From contig NZ_SMKR01000052.1 of assembly GCF_004348725.1 (NCBI RefSeq), positions 1-41,620 on the forward strand: a stretch of 41,620 nucleotides of DNA, written 5' to 3'. The notes under the pieces are model-generated. The model was not told where the DNA came from, did no database searches, and was given only the letters and a program-made list of their open reading frames with translations. The translations under genes and the position numbers were made by a program. Shown here piece by piece: positions 1-7,957 of the stretch (positions are counted from its first letter, which is position 1; every line of letters starts with the position of its first letter). Origin of the DNA: Kribbella turkmenica (GTDB lineage Bacteria; Actinomycetota; Actinomycetes; Propionibacteriales; Kribbellaceae).

Positions 1-1207
1 GGGTCACGGCGATTTCCAGGCCGCCGCCGGGGCGGGGGACGGCGGCGACCGTGCCGGCGTGGGCTTCGGCGACCGAGCGGACGATGGAGAGGCCGAGGCC
101 GGCGCCCTTGCCGCCGACGAGGCGTTCGGCGCCCAGGCGGTAGAAGGGCTTGAAGAGCGCCTCGACCTCGTACGGCGGGATGTCGGGGCCGGTGTTGGTG
201 ACGACGACCTCGACGTGGTCGCCGACGGTCTTGCTGACGACGCGGACCCAGCGGTCACCGGCGGGCAGGTTGTGGCGGATGCCGTTCTCGACCAGGTTGT
301 GGACGAGGCGTTCGAGCAGCAACGCGTCGCCCCGGGTGGGTGCGTCGCCAGGCCCGCGGATGATCTCGACGCCGGCGGTCGACGCTTCGGCGGCGAGTTG
401 GCCGGCGACGTGGTCGACGATGTCGCCGAGGTTGACCGGGTAGACGGTGGTGAGTTGCTTCTCGGAGTCGGCGAGGATGAGCAGGCCGTCGATGAGTTGC
501 TCGTGGCGGGCGTTGATCGTGAGCAGGCTCTCGCCGAGTTCCTTCACGTCCGCGGACGCCGTGCGGCGGTGCATCGCGACCTCGACCAGGGCCCGGCCGA
601 GCGTGAGCGGCGTACGCAACTCGTGGGAGGCGTTGGCGACGAACCGGCGCTGGCCGTCGAACGAATGGTCGAGCCGCTCGACCATGGTGTCGAAGGCGTC
701 CGCGAGGTTCTTCACCTCGTCGTCAGGGCCCCGCAGGGCGATCCGCTCGTGCAGCGCCGCCGGTGACGCGGCGATCCGCCGGGCGGTGTCGGTGACCCGG
801 TGCAGCGGCGCCAGCACGCGCCCGGCGACCAGCCAGCCGAAACCCGCCGCCAGGCCGCCGACGACGAGCAGGGCGATGCTGCCCTGGGTGAGCAAGGACT
901 TGACCGCCGCCTGCCGTACCTGCTCCCGCTGCTTCTGGATGGCCTCGTCGGCGGCCGGTCCGGTCAGCACGTCGCCGTCCTTGTTCAGCACGAAGAGCTG
1001 ATTCGGCGGCCTCGGTGTCGGGGTCACCCCGGGCCTGGGGGTGTTGACGTACGTGCCCTGCACGAGCACGCGATGCCCGGTCCCGAGGTTGTTGTCGAAC
1101 AGCACGTACGTCAGCCCCAGCAGCAGGACGCCGGCCACCATGAACAACCCGCCGTAGATCAAGGTCAGCCGCCCCCGCAGCGTCAGCCGCCGCGGTGTCA
1201 GTGTCAC
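1..1207 (-). CDS. Two-component sensor histidine kinase (3' end outside window)
   Basis: Membrane histidine kinase partnered with the response regulator just upstream. The GTG start at 1207 overlaps the regulator stop in GTGA. The N-terminus has a membrane helix (LIYGGLFMVAGVLLLGLTYV), then a short Pro-rich extracytoplasmic loop, a second helix (SIALLVVGGLAAGFGWLVAG) and a HAMP-like linker. The H-box is ASHELRTPL, with phospho-acceptor His195 (codon 623-625). The ATPase domain shows an N-box (HNLVENGIRHN) and a G2 box (GKGAGLGLSIV). About 402 codons lie inside the window and the frame is still open at base 2, so probably only a few C-terminal residues are missing. The family autophosphorylates on His and passes the phosphate to the regulator. 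The signal is unknown; the divergent MacAB-like exporter suggests an envelope or antimicrobial stress cue (inference). Confidence 0.93.
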   Translation of the reverse strand, partial: MTLTPRRLTLRGRLTLIYGGLFMVAGVLLLGLTYVLFDNNLGTGHRVLVQGTYVNTPRPGVTPTPRPPNQLFVLNKDGDVLTGPAADEAIQKQREQVRQAAVKSLLTQGSIALLVVGGLAAGFGWLVAGRVLAPLHRVTDTARRIAASPAALHERIALRGPDDEVKNLADAFDTMVERLDHSFDGQRRFVANASHELRTPLTLGRALVEVAMHRRTASADVKELGESLLTINARHEQLIDGLLILADSEKQLTTVYPVNLGDIVDHVAGQLAAEASTAGVEIIRGPGDAPTRGDALLLERLVHNLVENGIRHNLPAGDRWVRVVSKTVGDHVEVVVTNTGPDIPPYEVEALFKPFYRLGAERLVGGKGAGLGLSIVRSVAEAHAGTVAAVPRPGGGLEIAVT

Positions 1208-1869
1208 GGGATGCGGTAGCCGACCCCGGTGACGGTCTCCACCAGCCCCGGCTCCCCCAGCTTCCGCCGCAGCTTGAGGATGGTCAGCCGCACCGCCCCG
1301 GTGAACGGATCCACGTGTTCGTCCCATGCCTTCTCCAGCAGTTGTTCGGCCGAGACGGTCGCACCGTCGGCTCGCAGCAGTTCGGCCAGGACGGCGAACT
1401 CCTTCTTCGACAGCGGTACGTACCGCCCGTCCCGGAACACCTCGTGCCGGGCCGGATCCAGGGTCACCCCGGCCCGGCGCAGTACCGGCGGATCCGCTGG
1501 ACGGCTCCGGCGCCCCAGGGCCAGCACCCGCGCAGCCAGCTCGGCGAACGCGAACGGCTTGGTCAGGTAGTCGTCCGCGCCCAGCCCGAGCCCGAAGACC
1601 CGGTCGGTCACCGCGGCCGCGGCGGTCAGCATCAGCACCCGGGTGTCCGACCCGGACTCCACCAGTCGACGGCACACTTCGTCGCCGTGGACGACGGGGA
1701 TGTCACGGTCCAGCACGAGTACGTCGTACTCGTGCACCGCCAAACGCTCGAGCGCGGTACCGCCGTCGCCGGTGACGTCGACCGCGTGGGACTCGTCCCG
1801 CAACCACTCCGCGATCGCTGCCGCCAGCAACGGTTCGTCCTCGACCACAAGCACTCGCACGCACTCCAT
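1204..1869 (-). CDS. OmpR/PhoB-family response regulator
   Basis: Transcription factor of 221 residues and cognate partner of the kinase that overlaps its stop codon. The receiver domain (about 1-115) has the acidic pair in VVEDEP, phospho-acceptor Asp54 in VLVLDRD, the conserved Thr in MLTAAAA and the Lys in YLTKPF. The C-terminal winged helix (about 130-221) shows LSKKEFAVLAELLR and VRLTILKLRRKLGEP, ending in the family's usual VTGVGYRIP. The start is ATG at 1869. A GTG three codons in would also give the usual receiver N-terminus. The gene is divergent from the lipoprotein-exporter operon at 1972, and the region between them carries 11-bp-spaced direct repeats expected for this class of regulator, so control of that operon is likely (inference). 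Confidence 0.95.
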   Translation of the reverse strand: MECVRVLVVEDEPLLAAAIAEWLRDESHAVDVTGDGGTALERLAVHEYDVLVLDRDIPVVHGDEVCRRLVESGSDTRVLMLTAAAAVTDRVFGLGLGADDYLTKPFAFAELAARVLALGRRSRPADPPVLRRAGVTLDPARHEVFRDGRYVPLSKKEFAVLAELLRADGATVSAEQLLEKAWDEHVDPFTGAVRLTILKLRRKLGEPGLVETVTGVGYRIP

Positions 1870-1881
1870 GATCCCCGATGC

Positions 1882-1927
1882 GCGTGTTTCCTGCGTGTTA
1901 TCGCCCTCGGAAACGGTGCGGAAACGG
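1882..1927. promoter_or_regulatory. Two pairs of 11-bp-spaced direct repeats (candidate regulator boxes)
   Basis: GCGTGTT occurs at 1882-1888 and 1893-1899. GGAAACGG occurs at 1909-1916 and 1920-1927. Both pairs have an 11-bp period, the spacing at which OmpR-family dimers bind head to tail. The GTTTCC in the first pair is the inverse of the GGAAAC in the second. The repeats lie between the divergent response regulator and lipoprotein genes. Confidence 0.5.
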
Positions 1928-1971
1928 CTCGCGGCCAAGGCTTGGCGCCAGAACCGACCCAAGGAGATGTG

Positions 1972-2490
1972 ATGCGCAAGACCACTCTGGCCGCGGCACT
2001 GCTGGCGACCGCCGCACTGCTGACCGGCTGCGCCTCGGAGGTGCCCGACGCGCAGGTCGCGTCGGGCACCGGGGCGCAGGCGCAGGCAACCGCACCCACC
2101 AGCGCGCCGGACGGCCTGAGCCGGGACGAGAAGGCGATCAAGTTCACCCAGTGTCTGCGGGAGCAGGGCCTCGACGTGCCAGACCCGGAGCCCGGCAAGG
2201 GTCCGATGCTCAAGTTCGACCGCAACTCGGGCGTCACCCGGGAGAAGGTGCAGCAGGCGATGGACGCCTGCAAGGAGTTCAACCCGCAGGGCGAGGGCGG
2301 GCCGAACCCGCAGCAGGAGGAGAACGGCCGGAAGTTCGCCGAGTGCATGCGGGAGAACGGCGTGGAGAAGTTCCCGGACCCCAAGCCGGGCCAGCGCGGC
2401 ATCATGATCGGCCCGGGGGTCGCTGACGACCCGGACTTCCAGCAGGCGCAGGAGACCTGCCAGCCGATCATGGCCGGAAAGCAGAAGTGA
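1972..2490 (+). CDS. Lipoprotein with two Cys-containing repeats
   Basis: Predicted exported lipoprotein of 172 residues. The signal peptide MRKTTLAAALLATAALL is followed by the lipobox LTGC, so Cys20 should be lipidated. The mature part holds two related units of about 45 residues. Unit 1 starts FTQCLREQGLDVPDPEPG and unit 2 starts FAECMRENGVEKFPDPKPG. Each contains a second Cys later (MDACKEF; QETCQPI), so each unit could form its own disulfide. A good ribosome-binding site, AAGGAG at 1961-1966, sets the ATG at 1972. It is the first gene of an apparent operon with the MacA/MacB-like genes. I recognise no enzyme; a substrate-binding or accessory role for the exporter is inference from position. 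Confidence 0.85.
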   Translation: MRKTTLAAALLATAALLTGCASEVPDAQVASGTGAQAQATAPTSAPDGLSRDEKAIKFTQCLREQGLDVPDPEPGKGPMLKFDRNSGVTREKVQQAMDACKEFNPQGEGGPNPQQEENGRKFAECMRENGVEKFPDPKPGQRGIMIGPGVADDPDFQQAQETCQPIMAGKQK

Positions 2491-2509
2491 TGCGCCGACA
2501 CTGACCGCC

Positions 2510-3541
2510 GTGGTCGTCCTGGCCGCCGGAGGCGCCGCGAGCGCGTTCCTGGTGAACCGGGGCGACACCAGCCAGGCAGCAGACCAGACCGCCGCCGCGG
2601 TACCCGTCAACACCGCCGAGGTCACACAGCAGACGCTCAAGGACACCGAGAGCGCGGACGGCGAGCTCGGCTTCGGTACGACGTCCGCCGCCGTCAACCG
2701 CGCGGCCGGGACGATCACCGGCGTCCCCGACAGCGGACAGGAGTTCCGGCGCGGCCACACGGTGTACAGCGTGGACAACAAGCCGACCACGCTGATGTAC
2801 GGCACTCTTCCGGCCTACCGGAGGCTCTCCGACGGCAGTGAAGGTACGGACGTCCTGCAGCTCGAGCAGAACCTCAGTGCGATGGGCTACACCGGATTCA
2901 CCGTCGACGACGAGTTCACCGAGGCCACGGCCGAGGCGGTCCAGGAGTGGCAGGAGGACCTGGGCCAGGACGAGACAGGGGCCGTCGAGCTCGGCAGTGT
3001 GCTGTTCGCACCGGGTCACATCCGGGTGGAGAGCGTGGAGGCGCAGGAGGGCGCACCGATCGGGCCGAACCAGAACGTCCTCACCTACACGGGTACGACG
3101 AAGGCGGTCACGGTCCAGCTGGACGCCGCCGACCAGCGGCTCGCGAAGCCGAACGCGAAGGTCGACGTCACCCTCCCGGACGGCGCCACCGTGCCGGGCC
3201 GGGTGGAGAAGGTGTCGACGGTGATCATCCCGGCCGAGAGCCCGGACAACGACCCGGAGACCAAGGTCGAGGTCATCGTCGCGATCGACAACCAGAAGGC
3301 GGTGGCTGCGTGGTCGCTGGCCTCGGTCGACGTCACCTTCACCGCGTCCGAGCGGAAGAACGTACTGACCGTCCCGGTGGCCGCCCTGGTCGCTCTGCGC
3401 GAGGGCGGGTTCGGCGTCGAGGTCTCCGACGGTACGGCGTCGCGCTACGTGCCGGTGAAGACCGGACTGTTCGCCGGCGGCCAGGTCGAGATCAGCGGCG
3501 CCGGGATCAAGCCGGGCACCGAGGTGGGGATCCCGAAGTGA
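2510..3541 (+). CDS. MacA/HlyD-like periplasmic adaptor with peptidoglycan-binding domain
   Basis: Membrane-anchored adaptor of a MacB-type exporter. It has a short N-terminal hydrophobic anchor ([15 protein letters not shown]), a region around 66-105 that may hold a split lipoyl/barrel domain, a PG_binding_1-like module at about 107-157 ([17 protein letters not shown] ... TAEAVQEWQ), and a C-terminal beta-rich adaptor region. The start is uncertain. GTG at 2510 is the first usable start in this frame and gives 343 residues. The ATG at 2490, which overlaps the upstream stop, hits TGA after four codons; one extra base there would give the typical N-terminus [15 protein letters not shown]. The stop overlaps the GTG start of the ATPase. 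Adaptors with this module occur in actinobacterial ABC export operons (family knowledge). Confidence 0.85.
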   Translation: MVVLAAGGAASAFLVNRGDTSQAADQTAAAVPVNTAEVTQQTLKDTESADGELGFGTTSAAVNRAAGTITGVPDSGQEFRRGHTVYSVDNKPTTLMYGTLPAYRRLSDGSEGTDVLQLEQNLSAMGYTGFTVDDEFTEATAEAVQEWQEDLGQDETGAVELGSVLFAPGHIRVESVEAQEGAPIGPNQNVLTYTGTTKAVTVQLDAADQRLAKPNAKVDVTLPDGATVPGRVEKVSTVIIPAESPDNDPETKVEVIVAIDNQKAVAAWSLASVDVTFTASERKNVLTVPVAALVALREGGFGVEVSDGTASRYVPVKTGLFAGGQVEISGAGIKPGTEVGIPK

Positions 3542-4203
3542 TCGAACTGACCGAGGTGACGAAGGTCTACCCGGGCGGCGTCACCGCCCTCGGCGGCGTG
3601 AGCCTGCGGATCGACCGCGGCGAACTGGTCGCGATCGTCGGGCCGTCGGGCTCGGGCAAGTCGACGATGCTCAACGTCCTCGGCACCCTGGACCGGCCGA
3701 CGTCCGGCACGGTCCGGATCGACCGGTACGACGTCGCGCGGCTGTCCGACTCGGGTCTGTCCGCGCTGCGGGCGACCCGGATCGGCTTCGTGTTCCAGCA
3801 GTTCCACCTGGCGGCCGGCGTACGGGCGCTGGACAACGTGGCCGACGGCCTCCTGTACTCCGGTCTGCGGCCGTCGGTACGGCGCAAGCGGGCGGCGGCC
3901 GCGCTGGAGCGGGTCGGCCTCGAACACCGCATGGACCACGAACCGCATGAACTGTCCGGTGGCGAGCGGCAGCGGGTCGCCGTGGCACGGGCGGTCGCGG
4001 GCGAGCCCGCCGTACTGCTGGCCGATGAGCCGACCGGGGCGCTGGATTCGGCGTCCGGCGCGGGGGTGATGCAGTTGCTGCGCGACCTGCACGCGAGCGG
4101 TACGACGGTCGTCATCATCACGCACGACCGGGACATCGCGGCGTCGCTGCCGCGGCAGGTCCGGATGCGCGACGGCCGGATCCTCGAGGAGGTGTACGCA
4201 TGA
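3538..4203 (+). CDS. MacB/LolD-type ABC transporter ATPase
   Basis: Cytoplasmic ATPase of 221 residues that powers the adjacent permease. All nucleotide-binding motifs are present: Walker [10 protein letters not shown] (35-43), Q-loop Gln near 87-88 (VFQQFHL), signature LSGGERQ (139-145), Walker B VLLADEP with Asp163/Glu164, D-loop GALD and switch His196 (IITHD). The length and the insert after Walker A are typical of the MacB/LolD/FtsE class, which works with four-helix permeases rather than pore-forming ones. The GTG start at 3538 overlaps the previous stop, and its own stop overlaps the permease ATG, so the three genes are translationally coupled. The substrate is unknown. Confidence 0.96.
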   Translation: MIELTEVTKVYPGGVTALGGVSLRIDRGELVAIVGPSGSGKSTMLNVLGTLDRPTSGTVRIDRYDVARLSDSGLSALRATRIGFVFQQFHLAAGVRALDNVADGLLYSGLRPSVRRKRAAAALERVGLEHRMDHEPHELSGGERQRVAVARAVAGEPAVLLADEPTGALDSASGAGVMQLLRDLHASGTTVVIITHDRDIAASLPRQVRMRDGRILEEVYA

Positions 4204-5417
4204 GTGGATCCCGCGCGAACGCCGAGCCGAAGCCGGCGAAGTTGTGGCCGCGCGACGTGGTCCGGGTCGGGGCGATCGGGTTGCGGACCCGCCCGATGCG
4301 GGCGTTCCTGTCCGCGCTGGGGATCGCGATCGGGATCGCCGCGATGGTCGCCGTGGTCGGCATCTCGTCGTCGTCACGGGCCGAGCTCGACGGGCAACTC
4401 GATGCCCTGGGCACCAATCTGCTGACGGTCGCACCGGGCACCCGGCTGACCGGCGAGGAGGCCCAGCTCCCGCTCACCGCGGAGGCGATGGTCGGCCGGA
4501 TCGGTCCGGTGCGGGCGCAGTCCGCGGTCGGCCGGGTCGACGACGCGTCGGTGTACCGGAGCGACAAGATCCCGGTCGTCGAGACCAACGGCATCATCGC
4601 GTACGCCGCCCGGCCGAACCTCCTGGACACGATCGGCGGCGTGGTCCGCAGCGGCAAGTGGATCGACGCGGCGACCGGCCGTTACCCGGCGACCGTGCTC
4701 GGGGCGAGCGCCGCCGAGCGACTCGGCATCACTCGCGCCGGCCCGGACACGCAGGTGCTGATCGGGGACAGGTGGTTCACGGTGCTGGGGATCCTGGAGC
4801 CCGCAGCGCTGGCTCCGGAGCTGGACAGCGCCGCGCTGATGGGCTGGCCCGCGGCGGACAGCACGCTGGACTTCGACGGGCACCCGACGACGATCTACAC
4901 CCGCTCGGACGACTCCCAGGTGGAGGCGGTCCGTTCGGTGCTCGGGGCGACGGCCAACCCGGAGGCGCCGAACGAGGTCGACGTCTCCCGCCCGTCGGAC
5001 GCGCTCGCCGCCAAACAGGCCGCGGGTGAGGCCTTCACCGGCCTGCTCCTCGGCCTGGGCGCGGTCGCGCTGCTCGTCGGCGGGGTCGGAGTCGCCAACA
5101 TCATGGTCATCTCCGTCCTGGAACGCCGGGCCGAGATCGGTCTGCGCCGTTCCCTGGGAGCAACCCGGGGCCAGATCCGCACGCAGTTCCTGACCGAGTC
5201 CCTCCTCCTGTCCGCCCTGGGCGGTGCAGGCGGCGCGCTCCTGGGCTCCGCGGTCAGCGCCGCCTACGCCTCGTACCAGAACTGGCTCACGGTCATCCCT
5301 GTGTGGTCCCTGGCCGGCGGGGTAGGCGCCACCCTTGTCATCGGAGCCCTGGCCGGCCTCTACCCAGCCATCCGAGCCTCCCGCCTCTCCCCCACGGAAG
5401 CGCTGGCAACTCCTTAG
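4200..5417 (+). CDS. MacB/FtsX-family ABC transporter permease
   Basis: Permease of 405 residues with the MacB topology. There is one helix near 32-56 ([23 protein letters not shown]), a large extracytoplasmic domain of about 220 residues, then three C-terminal helices ([63 protein letters not shown]). The FtsX-like motifs [19 protein letters not shown] and [16 protein letters not shown] are clear. The start ATG overlaps the ATPase stop. It is the last gene of the lipoprotein-adaptor-ATPase-permease operon. Its TAG stop overlaps the nuoH stop from the opposite strand, leaving no space between the two operons. MacB-type systems drive export or mechanotransmission across the membrane; the cargo here cannot be read from the sequence. 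Confidence 0.95.
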   Translation: MSGSRANAEPKPAKLWPRDVVRVGAIGLRTRPMRAFLSALGIAIGIAAMVAVVGISSSSRAELDGQLDALGTNLLTVAPGTRLTGEEAQLPLTAEAMVGRIGPVRAQSAVGRVDDASVYRSDKIPVVETNGIIAYAARPNLLDTIGGVVRSGKWIDAATGRYPATVLGASAAERLGITRAGPDTQVLIGDRWFTVLGILEPAALAPELDSAALMGWPAADSTLDFDGHPTTIYTRSDDSQVEAVRSVLGATANPEAPNEVDVSRPSDALAAKQAAGEAFTGLLLGLGAVALLVGGVGVANIMVISVLERRAEIGLRRSLGATRGQIRTQFLTESLLLSALGGAGGALLGSAVSAAYASYQNWLTVIPVWSLAGGVGATLVIGALAGLYPAIRASRLSPTEALATP

Positions 5418-6364
5418 AGGAAGACGGTGACCCCGATGCCGGTGAGCGCGAGCTGGAGCAGCGCCACCGGCACGAGGGCCTGCCAGGCGAGCTTCTGGAG
5501 TTGGTCGGCGCGCAGCCTCGGGAAGGAGACTCGGACCCAGATCACGACCAGGGACACGAACGCGATCTTCAGGATGGACCAGATCCACCCGATGGAGTCC
5601 GGCCCGGGGCCGCTCCAGCCGCCGAGGAACAGGACCGACGTGAGTCCGGCGAGGACGACGATGCCGGCGTACTCGGCGAGCAGGAACATGGCGAACCGGA
5701 GACCGGTGTACTCGGTGTAGGGCCCGAAGATCACCTCGGAGTCCGCGACCGGCATGTCGAACGGCGGCCGCTGGAGCTCGGCGAGTCCGGCGATGAAGAA
5801 CACCACCAGCCCGGGCAGCTGCCAGAGCAACCACCACGGGTTCCACGCCTCGGCGATCCCGGTCAGGCTCAGCGTCCCGGCCGCGACCGCGACACTCGCC
5901 GCCGACAGCACGAACGGGAGCTCGTAGCTCATCAACTGGGCGGCGACCCGGAGCCCGCCGAGCAGGCTGTACTTGTTGCCGCTGCCCCAGCCCGCCATCA
6001 GCGAGCCGAGAACGCCGATGCTCATCACCGCGAGCACGAAGAACAGACCGGAGTCCAGGTCCGCACCGACGATGCCCGGCGCCAGCGGGATCGCGGCGAT
6101 CGCGGCCAGGTACGGCAGGATCGCGACGATGGGGGCCCACTCGAACACCCGCCGGTCCGCGGCGGCCGGGACCACGCTCTCCTTCTGCACGAACTTCACG
6201 CCGTCCGCGACGAGCTGCGCCCAGCCGTGGAACGCCCCGGCGTACATCGGGCCGAGTCGCGACTGCATGTGGGCCATCACCTTGTGCTCGGCCTGACCGA
6301 CCAGCAAGGGCGCCACCAGGAAGGCGACGATCACGCCGACCACCCGCACCACGAACTCGACCAT
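5414..6364 (-). CDS. nuoH: NADH-quinone oxidoreductase subunit H (complex I membrane subunit)
   Basis: Membrane subunit of 316 residues that forms the quinone-binding junction of complex I. Family motifs are clear: HMQSRLGPMYAGAFHGWAQ and LADGVKF-type sequence near the start, then AELQRPPFDMPVADSEV followed by EYTGLRFAMFLLAEY. Eight or so hydrophobic helices can be traced. It is shorter than many actinobacterial NuoH proteins. It is separated from nuoC by about 276 bases that hold an operator-like dyad and a gene remnant, so it may have its own promoter. Genes usual in a complex I operon next to nuoH (nuoD, nuoG, nuoI) are absent nearby. Together with nuoB, nuoC and the distant nuoA it looks like part of a second, partial complex I. 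Confidence 0.93.
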   Translation of the reverse strand: MVEFVVRVVGVIVAFLVAPLLVGQAEHKVMAHMQSRLGPMYAGAFHGWAQLVADGVKFVQKESVVPAAADRRVFEWAPIVAILPYLAAIAAIPLAPGIVGADLDSGLFFVLAVMSIGVLGSLMAGWGSGNKYSLLGGLRVAAQLMSYELPFVLSAASVAVAAGTLSLTGIAEAWNPWWLLWQLPGLVVFFIAGLAELQRPPFDMPVADSEVIFGPYTEYTGLRFAMFLLAEYAGIVVLAGLTSVLFLGGWSGPGPDSIGWIWSILKIAFVSLVVIWVRVSFPRLRADQLQKLAWQALVPVALLQLALTGIGVTVFL

Positions 6365-6387
6365 GACCGCACCCTACCGACTCCGGC

Positions 6388-6409
6388 TTGACCTCAACCA
6401 ACGTTGAGG
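6388..6409 (+). promoter_or_regulatory. MerR/SoxR-type operator over a -35 element
   Basis: A perfect dyad CCTCAAC-caac-GTTGAGG (6392-6409, 18 bp) overlaps a -35-like TTGACC (6388-6393). MerR-family regulators such as SoxR bind 18-bp dyads of the form CCTCAA...TTGAGG placed in a long promoter spacer (family knowledge). The expected -10 about 19-20 bp downstream is poor (AAGGCT), so the promoter may be inactive. It points rightwards, away from nuoH, toward a gene remnant. Confidence 0.55.
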
Positions 6410-6442
6410 GCGAAGGCTGGTACTCCATCGATCACGCCCCGT

Positions 6443-6529
6443 CGTACGGCGCGGGGTTCCCTCTGCACCGTCACAAACGGCCAGGTCACCCGCGAAGAGG
6501 TCTTCTACTACACCCCTCCGCACGCCTGA
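6443..6529 (+). pseudogene. C-terminal remnant of a small protein, possibly SnoaL-like
   Basis: An open stretch without a start codon ends in GSLCTVTNGQVTREEVFYYT and PPHA before TGA at 6527-6529. The strand-turn-strand pattern looks like the last hairpin of an NTF2/SnoaL-fold protein, but the family call is tentative. It lies just downstream of the MerR-type operator, as if the gene once controlled by it had lost its 5' part. Confidence 0.4.
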
Positions 6530-6640
6530 GCTCATCCCGATCATCGGAAAGAAACGTGCAGCCGGCGACCACAGGTTCTCGCGAAGGCGAACTCACGGAC
6601 GTTCGAGAGTACGGGCGGGCCAGCCCCGGTGCCGTCGGGA

Positions 6641-7396
6641 TCACGAAGGCGGGTCCACCGGCGGCTGCTGGTCGGTGGGCGCTGGCTCAGCAGGCGCCTG
6701 GGGCTCGGCCGGCGGCGCTTCGGCTTGTTTGCGGGTACGGCGTTCAGCACCGGCTCGGCGGGGACGGGCCGGGGTGGACGCCGCCTGAGCAGGCGCCAAC
6801 GGGTCCGGGTCGGCTGCGCCGGGCGGCCGCGGACCCCAGGTGTCCGGATCCGGCACGCCAGGCGGCAGCGTGCGCCGCCGGCTGGGCGCGCCGTGAGCGG
6901 GAGCCTGGTCCGACTCGCCCGGCTCTTTCGCGCCGGGCCAGGGCTTGGCGACCCGGGACGCGAGGATGAACTCCTTGCGGAGTGGGTTGCCTTCGAAGCC
7001 GTCAGGGAGCAGCAGTGGGATGAGGTTCGGGTGGTTCTCGAAAGTGATGCCGAACATCTCGTGCGTCTCGCGCTCGTGCCAGTTGGCCCCGGCGTACACG
7101 TCGGACAGGCTCGGCAGCGAGGGGTTCTCCCGCGGGACCAGGGTGCGCACCAACACGTGCTCGACATGCGAGCCACCCCAGAAGTCGGCGAGGTGCGACA
7201 CCACCCGGAACCCGTCGGTGAGCTCGTCGCTCGCGGTCAGGAAGTCGAAGAACGTCAGCCCGACGGCTTCCCGCAGTATCTCGTGCGCGGCGACCCACGA
7301 CTCCGCCGGTACGTCGATCGCCACCGGGCCGAAGCTGTCGGCCTGCTTCGCGGCGATCCCCGCGCCGGTCAGCGCGTCGAGGGCGTCAGCGCTCAC
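6641..7396 (-). CDS. nuoC: NADH-quinone oxidoreductase subunit C with long Pro/Ala-rich tail
   Basis: Peripheral subunit (30-kDa family) of complex I that helps form the quinone-reducing Q-module with NuoB and NuoD. The diagnostic block is present: [19 protein letters not shown] (107-125), [16 protein letters not shown] (128-143). The conserved domain ends near residue 155. The remaining 95 or so residues are a disordered-looking Pro/Ala/Arg-rich tail (for example [19 protein letters not shown]) not seen in canonical NuoC. The start is GTG at 7396, overlapping the nuoB stop in GTGA. No nuoD follows; the next gene on this strand is nuoH after a gap of about 276 bases. Confidence 0.93.
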   Translation of the reverse strand: MSADALDALTGAGIAAKQADSFGPVAIDVPAESWVAAHEILREAVGLTFFDFLTASDELTDGFRVVSHLADFWGGSHVEHVLVRTLVPRENPSLPSLSDVYAGANWHERETHEMFGITFENHPNLIPLLLPDGFEGNPLRKEFILASRVAKPWPGAKEPGESDQAPAHGAPSRRRTLPPGVPDPDTWGPRPPGAADPDPLAPAQAASTPARPRRAGAERRTRKQAEAPPAEPQAPAEPAPTDQQPPVDPPS

Positions 7397-7953
7397 GGCG
7401 GCGTCACCAGGCCGCGGGTCAGGGCCGCGGCCGACGGCTCCTCGTACCGGCTCGTCATGTCCTCGCCGGCGATCTTCTCCTGGAGCTTGAGGATGCCCTG
7501 CAGCAGTGCCTCCGGCCGCGGCGGGCAGCCGGGCACGTACACGTCGACCGGAATGACCTGGTCGACGCCCTTGGTGACGCAGTACGAGTCCCAGTACGGG
7601 CCGCCGGAGTTCGAGCAGGAACCGAACGAGATCACGTACTTCGGCTCCGGCATCTGGTCGTAGAGCCGCTTGATCGCGGGCGCCATCTTGTCCGTCACGG
7701 TGCCGGACACGACCATCAGGTCGGCCTGCCGGGGACCGGGCGCGAACGGGATCACGCCCAGCCGGATGAAGTCGTGCCGGCCCATCGACGCGGCGATGAA
7801 CTCGATCGCGCAGCAGGCGAGGCCGAAGTTGAACACCCAGAGGGAGTACTTGCGGCCCCAGTTCAGCAGATACCGGACCGGCTCGGGCGCGAGCTTCGCC
7901 AGCGCACCCACGTCCGGCCGCACGGTCGGCATCGGCAGCTCGGTCTGGGCCAT
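7393..7953 (-). CDS. nuoB: NADH-quinone oxidoreductase subunit B (N2 cluster subunit)
   Basis: Q-module subunit of 186 residues that carries the terminal iron-sulfur cluster N2, the electron donor to quinone. The four cluster ligands are visible: the tandem Cys47-Cys48 in FGLACCAIE, Cys113 in [12 protein letters not shown] and Cys143 in VPGCPPRPE. All catalytic landmarks are intact, so this copy should be functional if its partners exist. The ATG at 7953 lies only 4 bases after the stop of the epoxide-hydrolase-like gene, which suggests that nuoB and nuoC are transcribed from the hydrolase promoter and may be translationally coupled to it. Confidence 0.95.
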   Translation of the reverse strand: MAQTELPMPTVRPDVGALAKLAPEPVRYLLNWGRKYSLWVFNFGLACCAIEFIAASMGRHDFIRLGVIPFAPGPRQADLMVVSGTVTDKMAPAIKRLYDQMPEPKYVISFGSCSNSGGPYWDSYCVTKGVDQVIPVDVYVPGCPPRPEALLQGILKLQEKIAGEDMTSRYEEPSAAALTRGLVTPP

Positions 7954-7957
7954 GCCC

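Noticed and set aside
59-1219. Plus-strand open frames opposite the histidine kinase
   Set aside because: The minus strand reads a complete kinase with H-, N- and G-boxes; plus-strand frames have no family features.
6461-6540. MerR-type operator controlling nuoH
   Set aside because: The promoter element points away from nuoH, and the dyad is on the far side of a gene remnant; control of nuoH by it is not supported, though not excluded.
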